DNA from: Paenibacillaceae bacterium
GTDB taxonomy: Bacteria > Bacillota > Bacilli > Paenibacillales > NBRC-103111
Assembly (NCBI GenBank): GCA_020697475.1
Contig: JAJFMO010000019.1
Coordinates: forward strand, 1 to 14,397
Reading direction: 5' to 3'
Length of the DNA stretch: 14,397 nucleotides
Positions 6,752-12,986 of this stretch are shown here, piece after piece. Below the pieces are notes generated by a model that was given only the letters and a program-made list of their open reading frames with translations, was not told where the DNA came from and ran no database searches. Numbering within the stretch: the stretch's first letter is position 1; every line of letters begins with the position of its first letter. The position numbers and the translations under genes were made by a program.

Positions 6752-6991
6752 GTGATCGACGTATTAATCGCAGAAGACGAAGTGTGGATTCGCAGTGCGA
6801 TTGTGATGATGGTAGAGAAGCTTGGCCCGCAATTTCGCGTGGTCGGAGAGACCGGGAACGGTGAAGAGGCTTGGGAATTTATCGGAAAGCATTGGCCGTC
6901 GATTCTGATTACCGATATTATGATGCCGCGCAAGGACGGATTGTGGATTGCCGAGAAAATTTACGAACGCCTTTCTCACGGCATAAATTAG
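6752..6991 (+). pseudogene. Truncated response regulator (N-terminal part of REC domain)
   Basis: GTG 6752 follows GGGCGAGGTG (6733-6742) at good spacing and opens a 79-codon frame. The sequence is a clear receiver domain: VLIAEDE with Asp9 and Glu8 of the acidic pocket, then ILITDIMMPRKDG with phospho-acceptor Asp55. It stops at a TAG after IYERLSHGIN, about two thirds into a normal 120-residue receiver. The beta4-beta5 part with the conserved Thr/Ser and Lys, and any output domain, are missing. I could not find a continuation in the other two frames of the next 60 bp, so this looks like a deletion rather than a single frameshift. The style resembles YesN-type AraC-output regulators. No histidine kinase gene is adjacent. 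Confidence 0.75.
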
Positions 6992-7124
6992 AGCAAAATA
7001 AGCCGCTTTCAAGAACAATTAGCAAGAATACATGACGAATCAAGGACGATTTTGTGCTAAGCTTGTTTTGATCGGTTTCCTCGGCACTTATGAAAACTTT
7101 TTAATAAAAGGAGAGAAGTGGAAA

Positions 7125-8249
7125 ATGGAGAACAACAGACGAGCTGCGCTGCCTGATCCGCTCTTGGCGAGCGACGGGACGCGGATTCAAACTCCGGAAC
7201 AGTGGGCCGGAATCCGCCGTTCGGAAATAGTGGAATTGTTCCGTAAACATGTGTATGGCAGAGCGCCTTTGGATCGCCCGGAAAACATGAAGTTTGTTGC
7301 GGTGGAGGAAAGTACGGGCTGGATGGAAGGCAAAGCGATGAGGAAGACGGTCGATATTGTCATGGAAGGGCCGGGGGGCAGCGGCGTCATTCGCCTTTAT
7401 TTGTTCGTTCCGACCGAGGCCCGGCGCCCGGTTCCGACTTTTCTGCTGATTTGCAACCGGAGAGCGGAGAATGCGGACCCCGACCGGCAAGTATTGTCTC
7501 AGTTCTGGCCTGCGGAACAGATCGTCGAGCGCGGCTATGCGGCGGCGATGTTTAATTTGAAGGATGTGGATCCGGATAAGTATGACGGGTTCAAGGACGG
7601 AGTTCACGGCATCTTCGATCCGCAGGATGTTCCCCGGCCGCCGGACGCTTGGGGGACGCTGGGAGCTTGGGCTTGGGGAGCGAGCCGGGCGATGGACTAT
7701 TTCGAAACCGATCCGGATATCGATCATACGGGCGTGGGTGTGGTGGGCCAATCCCGGGGAGGCAAGACGGCGCTGTGGTGCGGAGCGCAGGATGAGCGGT
7801 TCGCGATGACGGTCAGCAACGATTCCGGCTGCGGCGGCGCCGCCATTTCGCGGGGAAAGCAAGGCGAAACGTTGCAAAATATCAATACGTCGTTCCCCCA
7901 TTGGTTCTGCGAAAATTTCAAGAGCTACAACGGCAGGGAAGAAGAGTTGCCTGTCGATCAACATATGCTGCTTTCGTTGGTGGCTCCGCGGCTGCTCTAT
8001 GTGGCCAGCGCTTCGGAAGATACTTGGGCCGATCCCGCATCGGAGTTTCTTGCTTGCGTGGAAGCTGGGCCGGTGTACAGGCTGCTTGGCCTTGAAGGAG
8101 TGGGGGCGTCGACAATGCCGGAGCCGGATTCTCCGCTGCATCAGGGAAGCATCGGCTATCATGTGCGGACCGGCAAACATAATTTGACCGAGTACGATTG
8201 GCATCGCTTTATGGATTTCGCGGACCGCCATATGAAGGCTCGGGCGTAG
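7125..8249 (+). CDS. CE15-like carbohydrate esterase (glucuronoyl esterase family)
   Basis: The protein has 374 residues from ATG 7125, downstream of AAAGGAGAG. The frame is open further upstream but without a better start. It is an alpha/beta hydrolase with the CE15 signatures: GVGVVGQSRGGKTALW with nucleophile Ser210 (G-x-S-R-x-G-K), SNDSGCGGAAISR (231-243), FPHWF (257-261), ASASEDTWADP (295-304), and TGKHNLTEYDW (349-359) with the probable catalytic His352. CE15 enzymes cleave ester links between glucuronoyl side chains of xylan and lignin alcohols. No signal peptide is visible, so the product should be cytoplasmic; it may act on imported oligosaccharides or on another ester. A strong terminator follows. 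It is probably a single-gene unit. The family call is firm; the substrate is inferred. Confidence 0.82.
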   Translation: MENNRRAALPDPLLASDGTRIQTPEQWAGIRRSEIVELFRKHVYGRAPLDRPENMKFVAVEESTGWMEGKAMRKTVDIVMEGPGGSGVIRLYLFVPTEARRPVPTFLLICNRRAENADPDRQVLSQFWPAEQIVERGYAAAMFNLKDVDPDKYDGFKDGVHGIFDPQDVPRPPDAWGTLGAWAWGASRAMDYFETDPDIDHTGVGVVGQSRGGKTALWCGAQDERFAMTVSNDSGCGGAAISRGKQGETLQNINTSFPHWFCENFKSYNGREEELPVDQHMLLSLVAPRLLYVASASEDTWADPASEFLACVEAGPVYRLLGLEGVGASTMPEPDSPLHQGSIGYHVRTGKHNLTEYDWHRFMDFADRHMKARA

Positions 8250-8258
8250 TGTTCGTAC

Positions 8259-8304
8259 AAAAATCCCTTAATCGCCCCGCTTGGAGGGGGATTGAGGGAT
8301 TTTT
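8259..8304 (+). terminator. Intrinsic terminator of the CE15-like gene
   Basis: AAAAATCCCTTAATC (8259-8273) pairs with GATTGAGGGATTTTT (8290-8304), with one G-U pair. After one mismatch the stem continues through C-run/G-run pairing. It lies 10 bp after the stop codon. The A-run/T-run symmetry could allow termination in both directions. Confidence 0.85.
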
Positions 8305-8435
8305 GCTGTTGGGAGTGCGTGGCGCGGCTCAGGAGCGGGCACGGTTGCAGGGAGTGACAGGGCGCCGGGGGACACCGATTTCTAACGATTACCGTTGACG
8401 TTATTTAGATCATTTTCGTCTCATTATGGATCTAA
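8305..8435. other. Non-coding stretch with direct and inverted repeats
   Basis: No gene is seen. TCTAACGATT occurs at 8381-8390 and again at 8431-8440, exactly 50 bp apart, each followed within 3 bp by GTTGAC. TTAGATC (8405-8411) and GATCTAA (8429-8435) form a 7-bp inverted repeat. The first part (8305-8380) is G-rich without visible structure. The stretch borders the truncated transporter and may contain the deletion scar. Confidence 0.4.
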
Positions 8436-8609
8436 CGATTGTTGACAGAAGTCAAAACGGTGTTCGCAGCAGCATTTCAGCATATTTTTGCGATCTCGCT
8501 CGGTTTCGTCGTCGTTGCCTTCCTGATTTGCTGGTTCCTGGGCAAAGGCGTGTTGTCCAAGCGCGATCCCGACCCGATCCCGGACTCGACTCTGCCGGAC
8601 TGGATGTAG
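8436..8609 (+). pseudogene. C-terminal remnant of an MFS multidrug-efflux transporter
   Basis: A frame open from 8436 to the TAG at 8607-8609 reads TEVKTVFAAAFQHIFAISLG, then a hydrophobic helix (FVVVAFLICWFL) and a polar tail ending in P-D-W-M. The amphipathic AAFxHIFxIS entry followed by a last membrane helix and short basic tail is the typical end of 14-helix DHA2 (EmrB/QacA-like) transporters. The rest of the gene is absent: an in-frame TAA at 8433 lies just upstream, and no ribosome binding site is seen. A good terminator 40 bp downstream fits a former gene end. Assignment to DHA2 is by pattern only. Confidence 0.55.
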
Positions 8610-8649
8610 CGCCCCAAGCGCACCATGGATAAAAAACTCTAAAGTATAG

Positions 8650-8680
8650 AAGCCGAGAGTCGTTGCTCTTGGCTTTTTTT
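8650..8680 (+). terminator. Intrinsic terminator after the MFS remnant
   Basis: AAGCCGAGAG (8650-8659) pairs with CTCTTGGCTT (8666-8675), with one G-U pair and a 6-nt loop, followed by a run of T to 8680. It probably served the lost transporter gene and now insulates the ankyrin operon. Confidence 0.85.
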
Positions 8681-8701
8681 ACCTCCTATGCTATGGTTAT
8701 T

Positions 8702-8719
8702 ACGTAATTTAAATTACGT
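8702..8719. promoter_or_regulatory. 18-bp perfect palindrome, candidate operator of the RHH-ankyrin operon
   Basis: ACGTAATTTAAATTACGT is fully self-complementary and ends 28 bp before the GTG start at 8748. The surroundings carry three related decamers: ATTACGTAAT (8699-8708), ATTACGTTAT (8713-8722) and ATTACATAAT (8721-8730). Repeated short half-sites are what a ribbon-helix-helix protein binds. A possible promoter lies just upstream (TTGGCT at 8669-8674, extended TGCTATGGT at 8689-8697), which would put the palindrome at the transcription start. Autoregulation by the downstream protein is inferred. Confidence 0.6.
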
Positions 8720-8747
8720 TATTACATAATTCGGAAAGGAGAAATCG

Positions 8748-9635
8748 GTGCCCAAGAGGATAAACAAGCCCCGCAATGTGGTCATTTCTGTGCGATTGGA
8801 CGAGCTTACGCTGCAAGCCGTTGATTTGATGATCGAGTCAGGGTTGTCGCAAAGCCGTTCCGACGCCGCTTCCCAGTTGATCGGGATCGGTGTGCAGCAT
8901 TCCGGTGAATTGCTGACAAGGGCCAAAGAGCTGGCAGAGAAGGTTCGGCAGTTGAAAGACGACATGATTCAGGCGGTGAAGTCCAAAGATCTGCAGAAGG
9001 TCAAACAATTGCTGACGGATGACGCCACCTTGGTGAACGCCAAAAATTCGTCCGGCGAAACAGCAGTATTGATGGCCGCCTACTACCGGGCGAACGATAT
9101 CAAACAATTGTTGGTGGAGCGCGGCGCGGAATTGGATTTGTTTGAGGCGTGTGCTGTAGGAGATGTGCAAAGGGTCCGTGAACTCGTGGAAGCGTCGCCC
9201 AAGTCCATCTCCAACCATAACCACGAAGGATATACTCCGCTTGGATTGGCCAGCCATTTCGGTAACATCGAAGTCGTTCGATTGTTGTTGCAAAATGGCG
9301 CCGACGTTCATCAATTGAGCGAAGACGGGAAGTTGAACAATACGGCGCTTCATGCGGCGATTGCCGGCAATCATCAAGAGGTGGCGGAGCTTCTGCTGGC
9401 GAATGGGGCGGACGTGAATTCGTTATGTAAAGGTTCGCTTCGCTCAGGTTTTACCGCTTTGCACATTGCTGCCTATTTCGGCAGACTATCGATCATCACA
9501 TTGCTTCTGGAACAAGGCGCCGATTCTAAAGCGCTTAACCAGGCGGGACAGACGGCCGAGGATTGCGCCCGCAACAGAGGACATCTCGAAGCAGCTGAAT
9601 TGCTGGCAAAGCCACGCCAAGCATCACACAAATAA
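8748..9635 (+). CDS. Ribbon-helix-helix DNA-binding domain fused to ankyrin repeats
   Basis: The protein has 295 residues from GTG 8748, with AAAGGAG 6 nt upstream. Residues about 10-52 read as a ribbon-helix-helix (CopG/Arc/MetJ-type) domain: strand VVISVRLDE, helix A TLQAVDLMIESGL, the SRSDAA turn, helix B QLIGIGVQ. A charged helix (53-80) links it to about six ankyrin repeats (73-290), with hallmark patterns such as EGYTPLGLASHFGNIEVVRL (160-179), NTALHAAIAGNHQEVAELLL (198-217), LLANGADVN and FTALHIAAYFGRLSIITLLL (235-254). No signal peptide or membrane helix is present, so it is cytoplasmic. RHH dimers usually bind short palindromes, and an 18-bp palindrome lies just upstream. The ankyrin part presumably binds a protein partner. 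It is followed after 28 bp by a small ankyrin gene. Domain calls are by eye; RHH is the less certain of the two. Confidence 0.8.
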   Translation: MPKRINKPRNVVISVRLDELTLQAVDLMIESGLSQSRSDAASQLIGIGVQHSGELLTRAKELAEKVRQLKDDMIQAVKSKDLQKVKQLLTDDATLVNAKNSSGETAVLMAAYYRANDIKQLLVERGAELDLFEACAVGDVQRVRELVEASPKSISNHNHEGYTPLGLASHFGNIEVVRLLLQNGADVHQLSEDGKLNNTALHAAIAGNHQEVAELLLANGADVNSLCKGSLRSGFTALHIAAYFGRLSIITLLLEQGADSKALNQAGQTAEDCARNRGHLEAAELLAKPRQASHK

Positions 9636-9663
9636 CCGCATCAATTAAGGAGGAGAAATCGCA

Positions 9664-10056
9664 ATGGAAGAGATCAAATCGATGGAGCCTGAGCTGGTCA
9701 AGCAATTCGTCAACCAGGCGCACGGCAATATGGACAAGGTGGCGGAGATGCTGGAGCAGGAGCCGGGTCTGCTGAACGCAGCTTGGGATTGGGGCGGAGG
9801 CGACTGGGAGACGGCACTTGGAGCGGCAGCGCATTGCGGACGCATAGATATCGTCCGCTATTTGCTGGACCGAGGCGCACGCATCGACCTGTTTACCGCG
9901 GCGATGCTGGGGAAGCTGGATGTGGTGAAGGCACTCATTGCTGCTTGGCCGGAGTTAAGAAACGCGAAAGGGCCGCACGGAATCCCGCTGCTTGTTCACG
10001 CTAAAGCCGGGGGAGAGGAAGCTCAGCCGGTCGTAGACTTTTTGCAGCAAGGTTAG
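9664..10056 (+). CDS. Small ankyrin-repeat protein
   Basis: The protein has 130 residues; ATG 9664 follows AAGGAGGAG (9647-9655). The N-terminal helical part (1-45) includes VNQAHGNMDKVAEMLEQEPG, itself repeat-like. It is followed by ankyrin repeats at about 50-80 (WETALGAAAHCGRIDIVRYL, LDRGARID), 81-105 (LFTAAMLGKLDVVKALIAAW) and a degenerate last repeat. There is no catalytic motif, signal peptide or membrane segment. It lies 28 bp downstream of the RHH-ankyrin gene with no terminator between, so the two are probably co-transcribed and may interact. Its LFTAAMLGKLDVV block resembles LFEACAVGDVQRV in the upstream protein, suggesting a shared origin. The function is unknown. Confidence 0.82.
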   Translation: MEEIKSMEPELVKQFVNQAHGNMDKVAEMLEQEPGLLNAAWDWGGGDWETALGAAAHCGRIDIVRYLLDRGARIDLFTAAMLGKLDVVKALIAAWPELRNAKGPHGIPLLVHAKAGGEEAQPVVDFLQQG

Positions 10057-10068
10057 TATTCGAGGGTG

Positions 10069-10086
10069 TATGGGGGTTGCCCCATA
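10069..10086. terminator. Short hairpin between convergent genes, weak terminator candidate
   Basis: TATGGGG (10069-10075) pairs with CCCCATA (10080-10086) around a 4-nt loop. It lies between the convergent small ankyrin gene and the ROK gene. No T-run follows on either strand, so intrinsic termination is uncertain. Confidence 0.3.
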
Positions 10087-10106
10087 AGACTCAGGATCAC
10101 GACCCC

Positions 10107-11324
10107 TCAAATCGGACACTGAAACACGTCTTGCAACGCCACCGCGGCAGCGCCGATCAACTCGAAGTCGCTGCCGAAGGAGCTCAGCTCGATATGCATA
10201 CCTTCCGTGACCGATTCCCAGCATTGTTCATAAACGATTTCCCGAATTTTGCCTAGCAATAATTCGTTTTCCTGGATCAGGCTGCCGCCCAGTACGATCG
10301 CTTCCGGATTGAAGATACCGACGAGGTTCGTAATAAAATATCCCCAATACGTCGCGAATCTGTCCATGATTTCAAGGGCAAGCGGGTCAGCTTCCTGCAA
10401 GGCATCCAACCAGATTTGGGGGCTGATCAGACGGATGTCGCCATTGGCTAGGGTCATCATTGCCGTTGATTTGCCGAGAGAAATCTCGAAAATAATGTGC
10501 GCATAAAGGGAGGGCCAGCTCAATTCTCGGGAAAGTCCTTCCCTTTCCTTCACAATGCGGGACAAGTCGCTGCGCTGCGAACCGAATTCCCCGGCACCGC
10601 CGTTCAGTCCGCGCAGCAGCATCCCGTTGGCGATGATACCGCCTCCGACGCCATTGTTCATTTTGATGCAGATCAGGTTCCGGCAATCCGCAAATTTGCC
10701 GAATCGGTGCTCCGCCAGGGCAATCGCATTCACGTCGTTATCCAGCCAAACGTTCAAACCGAACTTCTGTTCAATGGCCTGCTTCAAATGGACATTCGAT
10801 AAGTTCAACCGGTAATTGAACACGACGACGCCGTTCCCTGCATGAATAATTCCCGGCATGGTCACAGAAATTCCCATGCATGCGCTAAGGTCATCGTATT
10901 GTTTAAGAAACCGCCCAATTTCTCGCAACATAAAATCAACAGCCGCCTCGCCATAGGCATCACCCATCGGAACATCGTGTCTACTGCGGATGGCAGCTTC
11001 CAGATTGAATTCGGCGATCGTCAGCATAGAATTGGCAATAGAAACGCCGATGAGAAACCGGCCGTTCGGCTCAAAACGGAGCATGACGGGCTTGCGCCCG
11101 CCGCTCGATAACCCGGTGCCGATCTCGGTGACGATCCCTTCGGCGATCAACTCGCTCACTGCCGAAGTGACTGTTGTCGGGCTGATACCATTAAATTTGG
11201 CGATTTCACTGCGCGCGATCGGCCCGCGCCTGCGGATGGTGTCCAGCACAATATGCCGATTCAGCTCTTGCATCAACTTCTGGTCGCCGGTTCTTCGTTT
11301 TTGTTTATCGTTATCCAACGCCAT
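10107..11324 (-). CDS. ROK-family transcriptional regulator lacking the zinc motif
   Basis: The protein has 405 residues from ATG 11324, with AAGGATGAG upstream. Residues about 20-85 are a winged helix-turn-helix (GPIARSEIAKFNGISPTTVT), as in NagC/XylR-type ROK repressors. Residues 90-400 are the sugar-kinase-like ROK domain: MGISVTMPG (150-158), WLDNDVNAIALAEHRFG (193-209), GVGGGIIANGMLLRG (225-239) and IVLGGSL (343-349). After GGAGEFG (242-248) the usual H-M segment and the CxCGxxGCLE zinc motif are missing. The phosphate-binding GGT near residue 96 reads A-N-S. Kinase activity is therefore not expected, and sugar sensing may differ. The gene starts 55 bp after the lipoprotein gene 11380-12720 on the same strand with no terminator between, so it is probably co-transcribed with it and may regulate it. 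Confidence 0.88.
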   Translation of the reverse strand: MALDNDKQKRRTGDQKLMQELNRHIVLDTIRRRGPIARSEIAKFNGISPTTVTSAVSELIAEGIVTEIGTGLSSGGRKPVMLRFEPNGRFLIGVSIANSMLTIAEFNLEAAIRSRHDVPMGDAYGEAAVDFMLREIGRFLKQYDDLSACMGISVTMPGIIHAGNGVVVFNYRLNLSNVHLKQAIEQKFGLNVWLDNDVNAIALAEHRFGKFADCRNLICIKMNNGVGGGIIANGMLLRGLNGGAGEFGSQRSDLSRIVKEREGLSRELSWPSLYAHIIFEISLGKSTAMMTLANGDIRLISPQIWLDALQEADPLALEIMDRFATYWGYFITNLVGIFNPEAIVLGGSLIQENELLLGKIREIVYEQCWESVTEGMHIELSSFGSDFELIGAAAVALQDVFQCPI

Positions 11325-11379
11325 ATAAGCTCATCCTTCGGCCTTGCTTTTTATCCCTTTATAGCTTTTTGGGGGTTAG

Positions 11380-12720
11380 TTATCTGCTTAAAGCTTCTGC
11401 AATTTTGCTGTTCGCTTCTTCTTCGGCTTTCATCAGTGCGGTATTCGGATCGGCGAGTGCGCCGGTAAGATACTGTTGCGTATATTTATTGTAGGCGGCG
11501 GTCGCTACGTCGTCGTACAACGAAGGGATATGATTTTCCAAAAATTTGCTCTTTAGTACCCCTTCCACATGCTTGCCCTTAACTTCCGGGAAGTTGCTGC
11601 CGAAAACTTGGGTCACGTTCGGGACATCCACAACAGGAATGTTGCCGTTCGTCGCGACAAGCGACTGCACTTCCTGATCGGTCGTCAGGAACTTAATCAC
11701 TTGCATCGCCTCATCCTGGTGCGCGCTCTTCTTGCTGATCAGGAACGTCTCCATCGAAGGCTCGATAATGCCGTTATATCCCTGGAAATGCGGATAACTG
11801 GCCAAGTCCCAGTTCAAGCTGTCTTTTGCTTTGCCCGCATGGATGGCGATGAACGTATCTTGCACCCACCAAGGAATCATTGCGACTTCGCCGGCCAAGA
11901 ACCGATCCAGAATCTTCGCCTGCCATTCGTTGCCGGGAACGGTATAGATTCCATGGAGCACGCTAAGAACTTTCAACGCCTTGTCGTTGTTGAACGCTGC
12001 TTTGTTCGTCTTCGGATCCACCAGGGTCAGCCCTACACCCCGCGAGAACACAGCGATATTGTTGCTGTATTGCAAGCCCGAATAGCGGATGCTGCCGTCC
12101 GAACGGGAAACTTTCTTGGCGATTTCGGTTGCCTCTTCCCAAGTCATATCGTCCTTCGGATACGCAGCGCCGAACTTGTCGAACAAATCTTTATTGTAAA
12201 ATAAACCGAACGTGCTGATTTTGTGGGGGATCGCGTTTAGCTGGCCTTGGAGAGAATAAATTTTCGCCCCATTAAGCGCCACTTGGTTGTATTTGCTGAG
12301 ATCGACGTTGTTTTTTTTGGCCAGCGCGGTTAAATCGACCGCATAATCAAGCTTGGTGACGGAAGGGATCTGCGCAAACCCGGCGGTGACGAGATCCGGG
12401 ACGATTCCGGCAGCGAACTGTTTCTCCAATCCGTCGTCGTTGATGAACTCCACGGAAATACCCGACAACTTTTTGTCCAAAAAAGGCTTGTAGAAGTTTT
12501 CAAAATCCGCTTTGGTCATCCCGTTGGTGTACTTGCTCATCAACAGCTTGATCGGTTCCTTGGGAGGCGTGTTTGCCTTCTCGTTCGTTGGCGCCGTCGG
12601 GTTGGCCTGATTGTTCCCGGTTGCCGTGCCACTCGATGCGCTGTTTCCTCCTCCGCATGAAGCCAGGATCATGAGTGCACAGAATGAAGCCAGTAAAACC
12701 CCAAATTTTCTCATCTTCAT
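11380..12720 (-). CDS. Extracellular solute-binding lipoprotein (ABC sugar-type), paralogue 2
   Basis: The protein has 446 residues from ATG 12720, preceded by GGGAGG on the minus strand; a second ATG two codons on is equally possible. Residues 1-21 form a lipoprotein signal peptide with lipobox L-A-S-C (Cys22). A low-complexity Ser/Thr/Asn/Pro linker (about 24-55) would hold the receptor away from the membrane. The body is a family 1 sugar-binding protein: KLLMSKYTNG, FYNKDLFDKFGAAYPKDDMT, LVDPKTNKAAF and the C-terminal EEEANSKIAEAL. It is a paralogue of the lipoprotein at 2133-3479 and, like it, has no permease or ATPase gene nearby. It precedes the ROK regulator gene on the same strand. 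A role as an oligosaccharide receptor for a transporter encoded elsewhere is inferred; the ligand is unknown. Confidence 0.85.
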   Translation of the reverse strand: MKMRKFGVLLASFCALMILASCGGGNSASSGTATGNNQANPTAPTNEKANTPPKEPIKLLMSKYTNGMTKADFENFYKPFLDKKLSGISVEFINDDGLEKQFAAGIVPDLVTAGFAQIPSVTKLDYAVDLTALAKKNNVDLSKYNQVALNGAKIYSLQGQLNAIPHKISTFGLFYNKDLFDKFGAAYPKDDMTWEEATEIAKKVSRSDGSIRYSGLQYSNNIAVFSRGVGLTLVDPKTNKAAFNNDKALKVLSVLHGIYTVPGNEWQAKILDRFLAGEVAMIPWWVQDTFIAIHAGKAKDSLNWDLASYPHFQGYNGIIEPSMETFLISKKSAHQDEAMQVIKFLTTDQEVQSLVATNGNIPVVDVPNVTQVFGSNFPEVKGKHVEGVLKSKFLENHIPSLYDDVATAAYNKYTQQYLTGALADPNTALMKAEEEANSKIAEALSR

Positions 12721-12795
12721 CCGTTTTTTCCTCCCGTAATGTTCTCGTTTCTTAAGTTAATCATCCCATTGGAGAAAGTTCGTGCAAATATCGCG

Positions 12796-12811
12796 TCGTA
12801 CCATCCTAAAT
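12796..12811 (-). promoter_or_regulatory. 16-bp block shared with the upstream region of lipoprotein paralogue 1
   Basis: TCGTACCATCCTAAAT on the plus strand, 76 bp upstream of the lipoprotein start at 12720, matches the block at 3586-3601 at 13 of 16 positions. See that entry for the comparison. Confidence 0.35.
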
Positions 12812-12907
12812 TCCGCATTTTCGCACGATGTTTGCTGATTTTTAACATACCATAGTTTTTCGGATGGAGAAAGTATTTTTTTGCCTGTATCTGTTATTAG
12901 GCTTTCG

Positions 12908-12947
12908 CCCTGTCACAGGTTGCAAGGGTGCATATATTGTGACAGGG
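12908..12947. promoter_or_regulatory. 10-bp perfect inverted repeat upstream of the ATP-grasp gene
   Basis: CCCTGTCACA (12908-12917) and TGTGACAGGG (12938-12947) are exact reverse complements with a 20-nt spacer, ending 39 bp before the ATG at 12987. No T-run follows, so it is not a terminator. The spacer contains CATATATT (12931-12938), which resembles the -10 of mother-cell sporulation sigma factors (CATA-type) and also a weak sigma-A -10. It could be an operator around the promoter or an RNA hairpin in the leader. Confidence 0.45.
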
Positions 12948-12986
12948 TTTCATTTGGCTCCCAAGGGGCAAAGGACGGTGTAATGC

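Noticed and set aside
7101..8231. Long minus-strand open frame (376 codons) across the CE15-like gene
   Set aside because: It is antisense to a gene with clear catalytic motifs; its translation is Arg/His/Pro-rich without domain patterns and it lacks a ribosome binding site. It is a GC-driven shadow frame.
8838..9377. Minus-strand open frame (179 codons) inside the RHH-ankyrin gene
   Set aside because: Antisense shadow of the repeat-rich ankyrin coding sequence; no ribosome binding site and no domain pattern.
11569..12204. Plus-strand open frame (211 codons) inside lipoprotein paralogue 2
   Set aside because: Antisense to a clear lipoprotein gene; no start signal or known motif.
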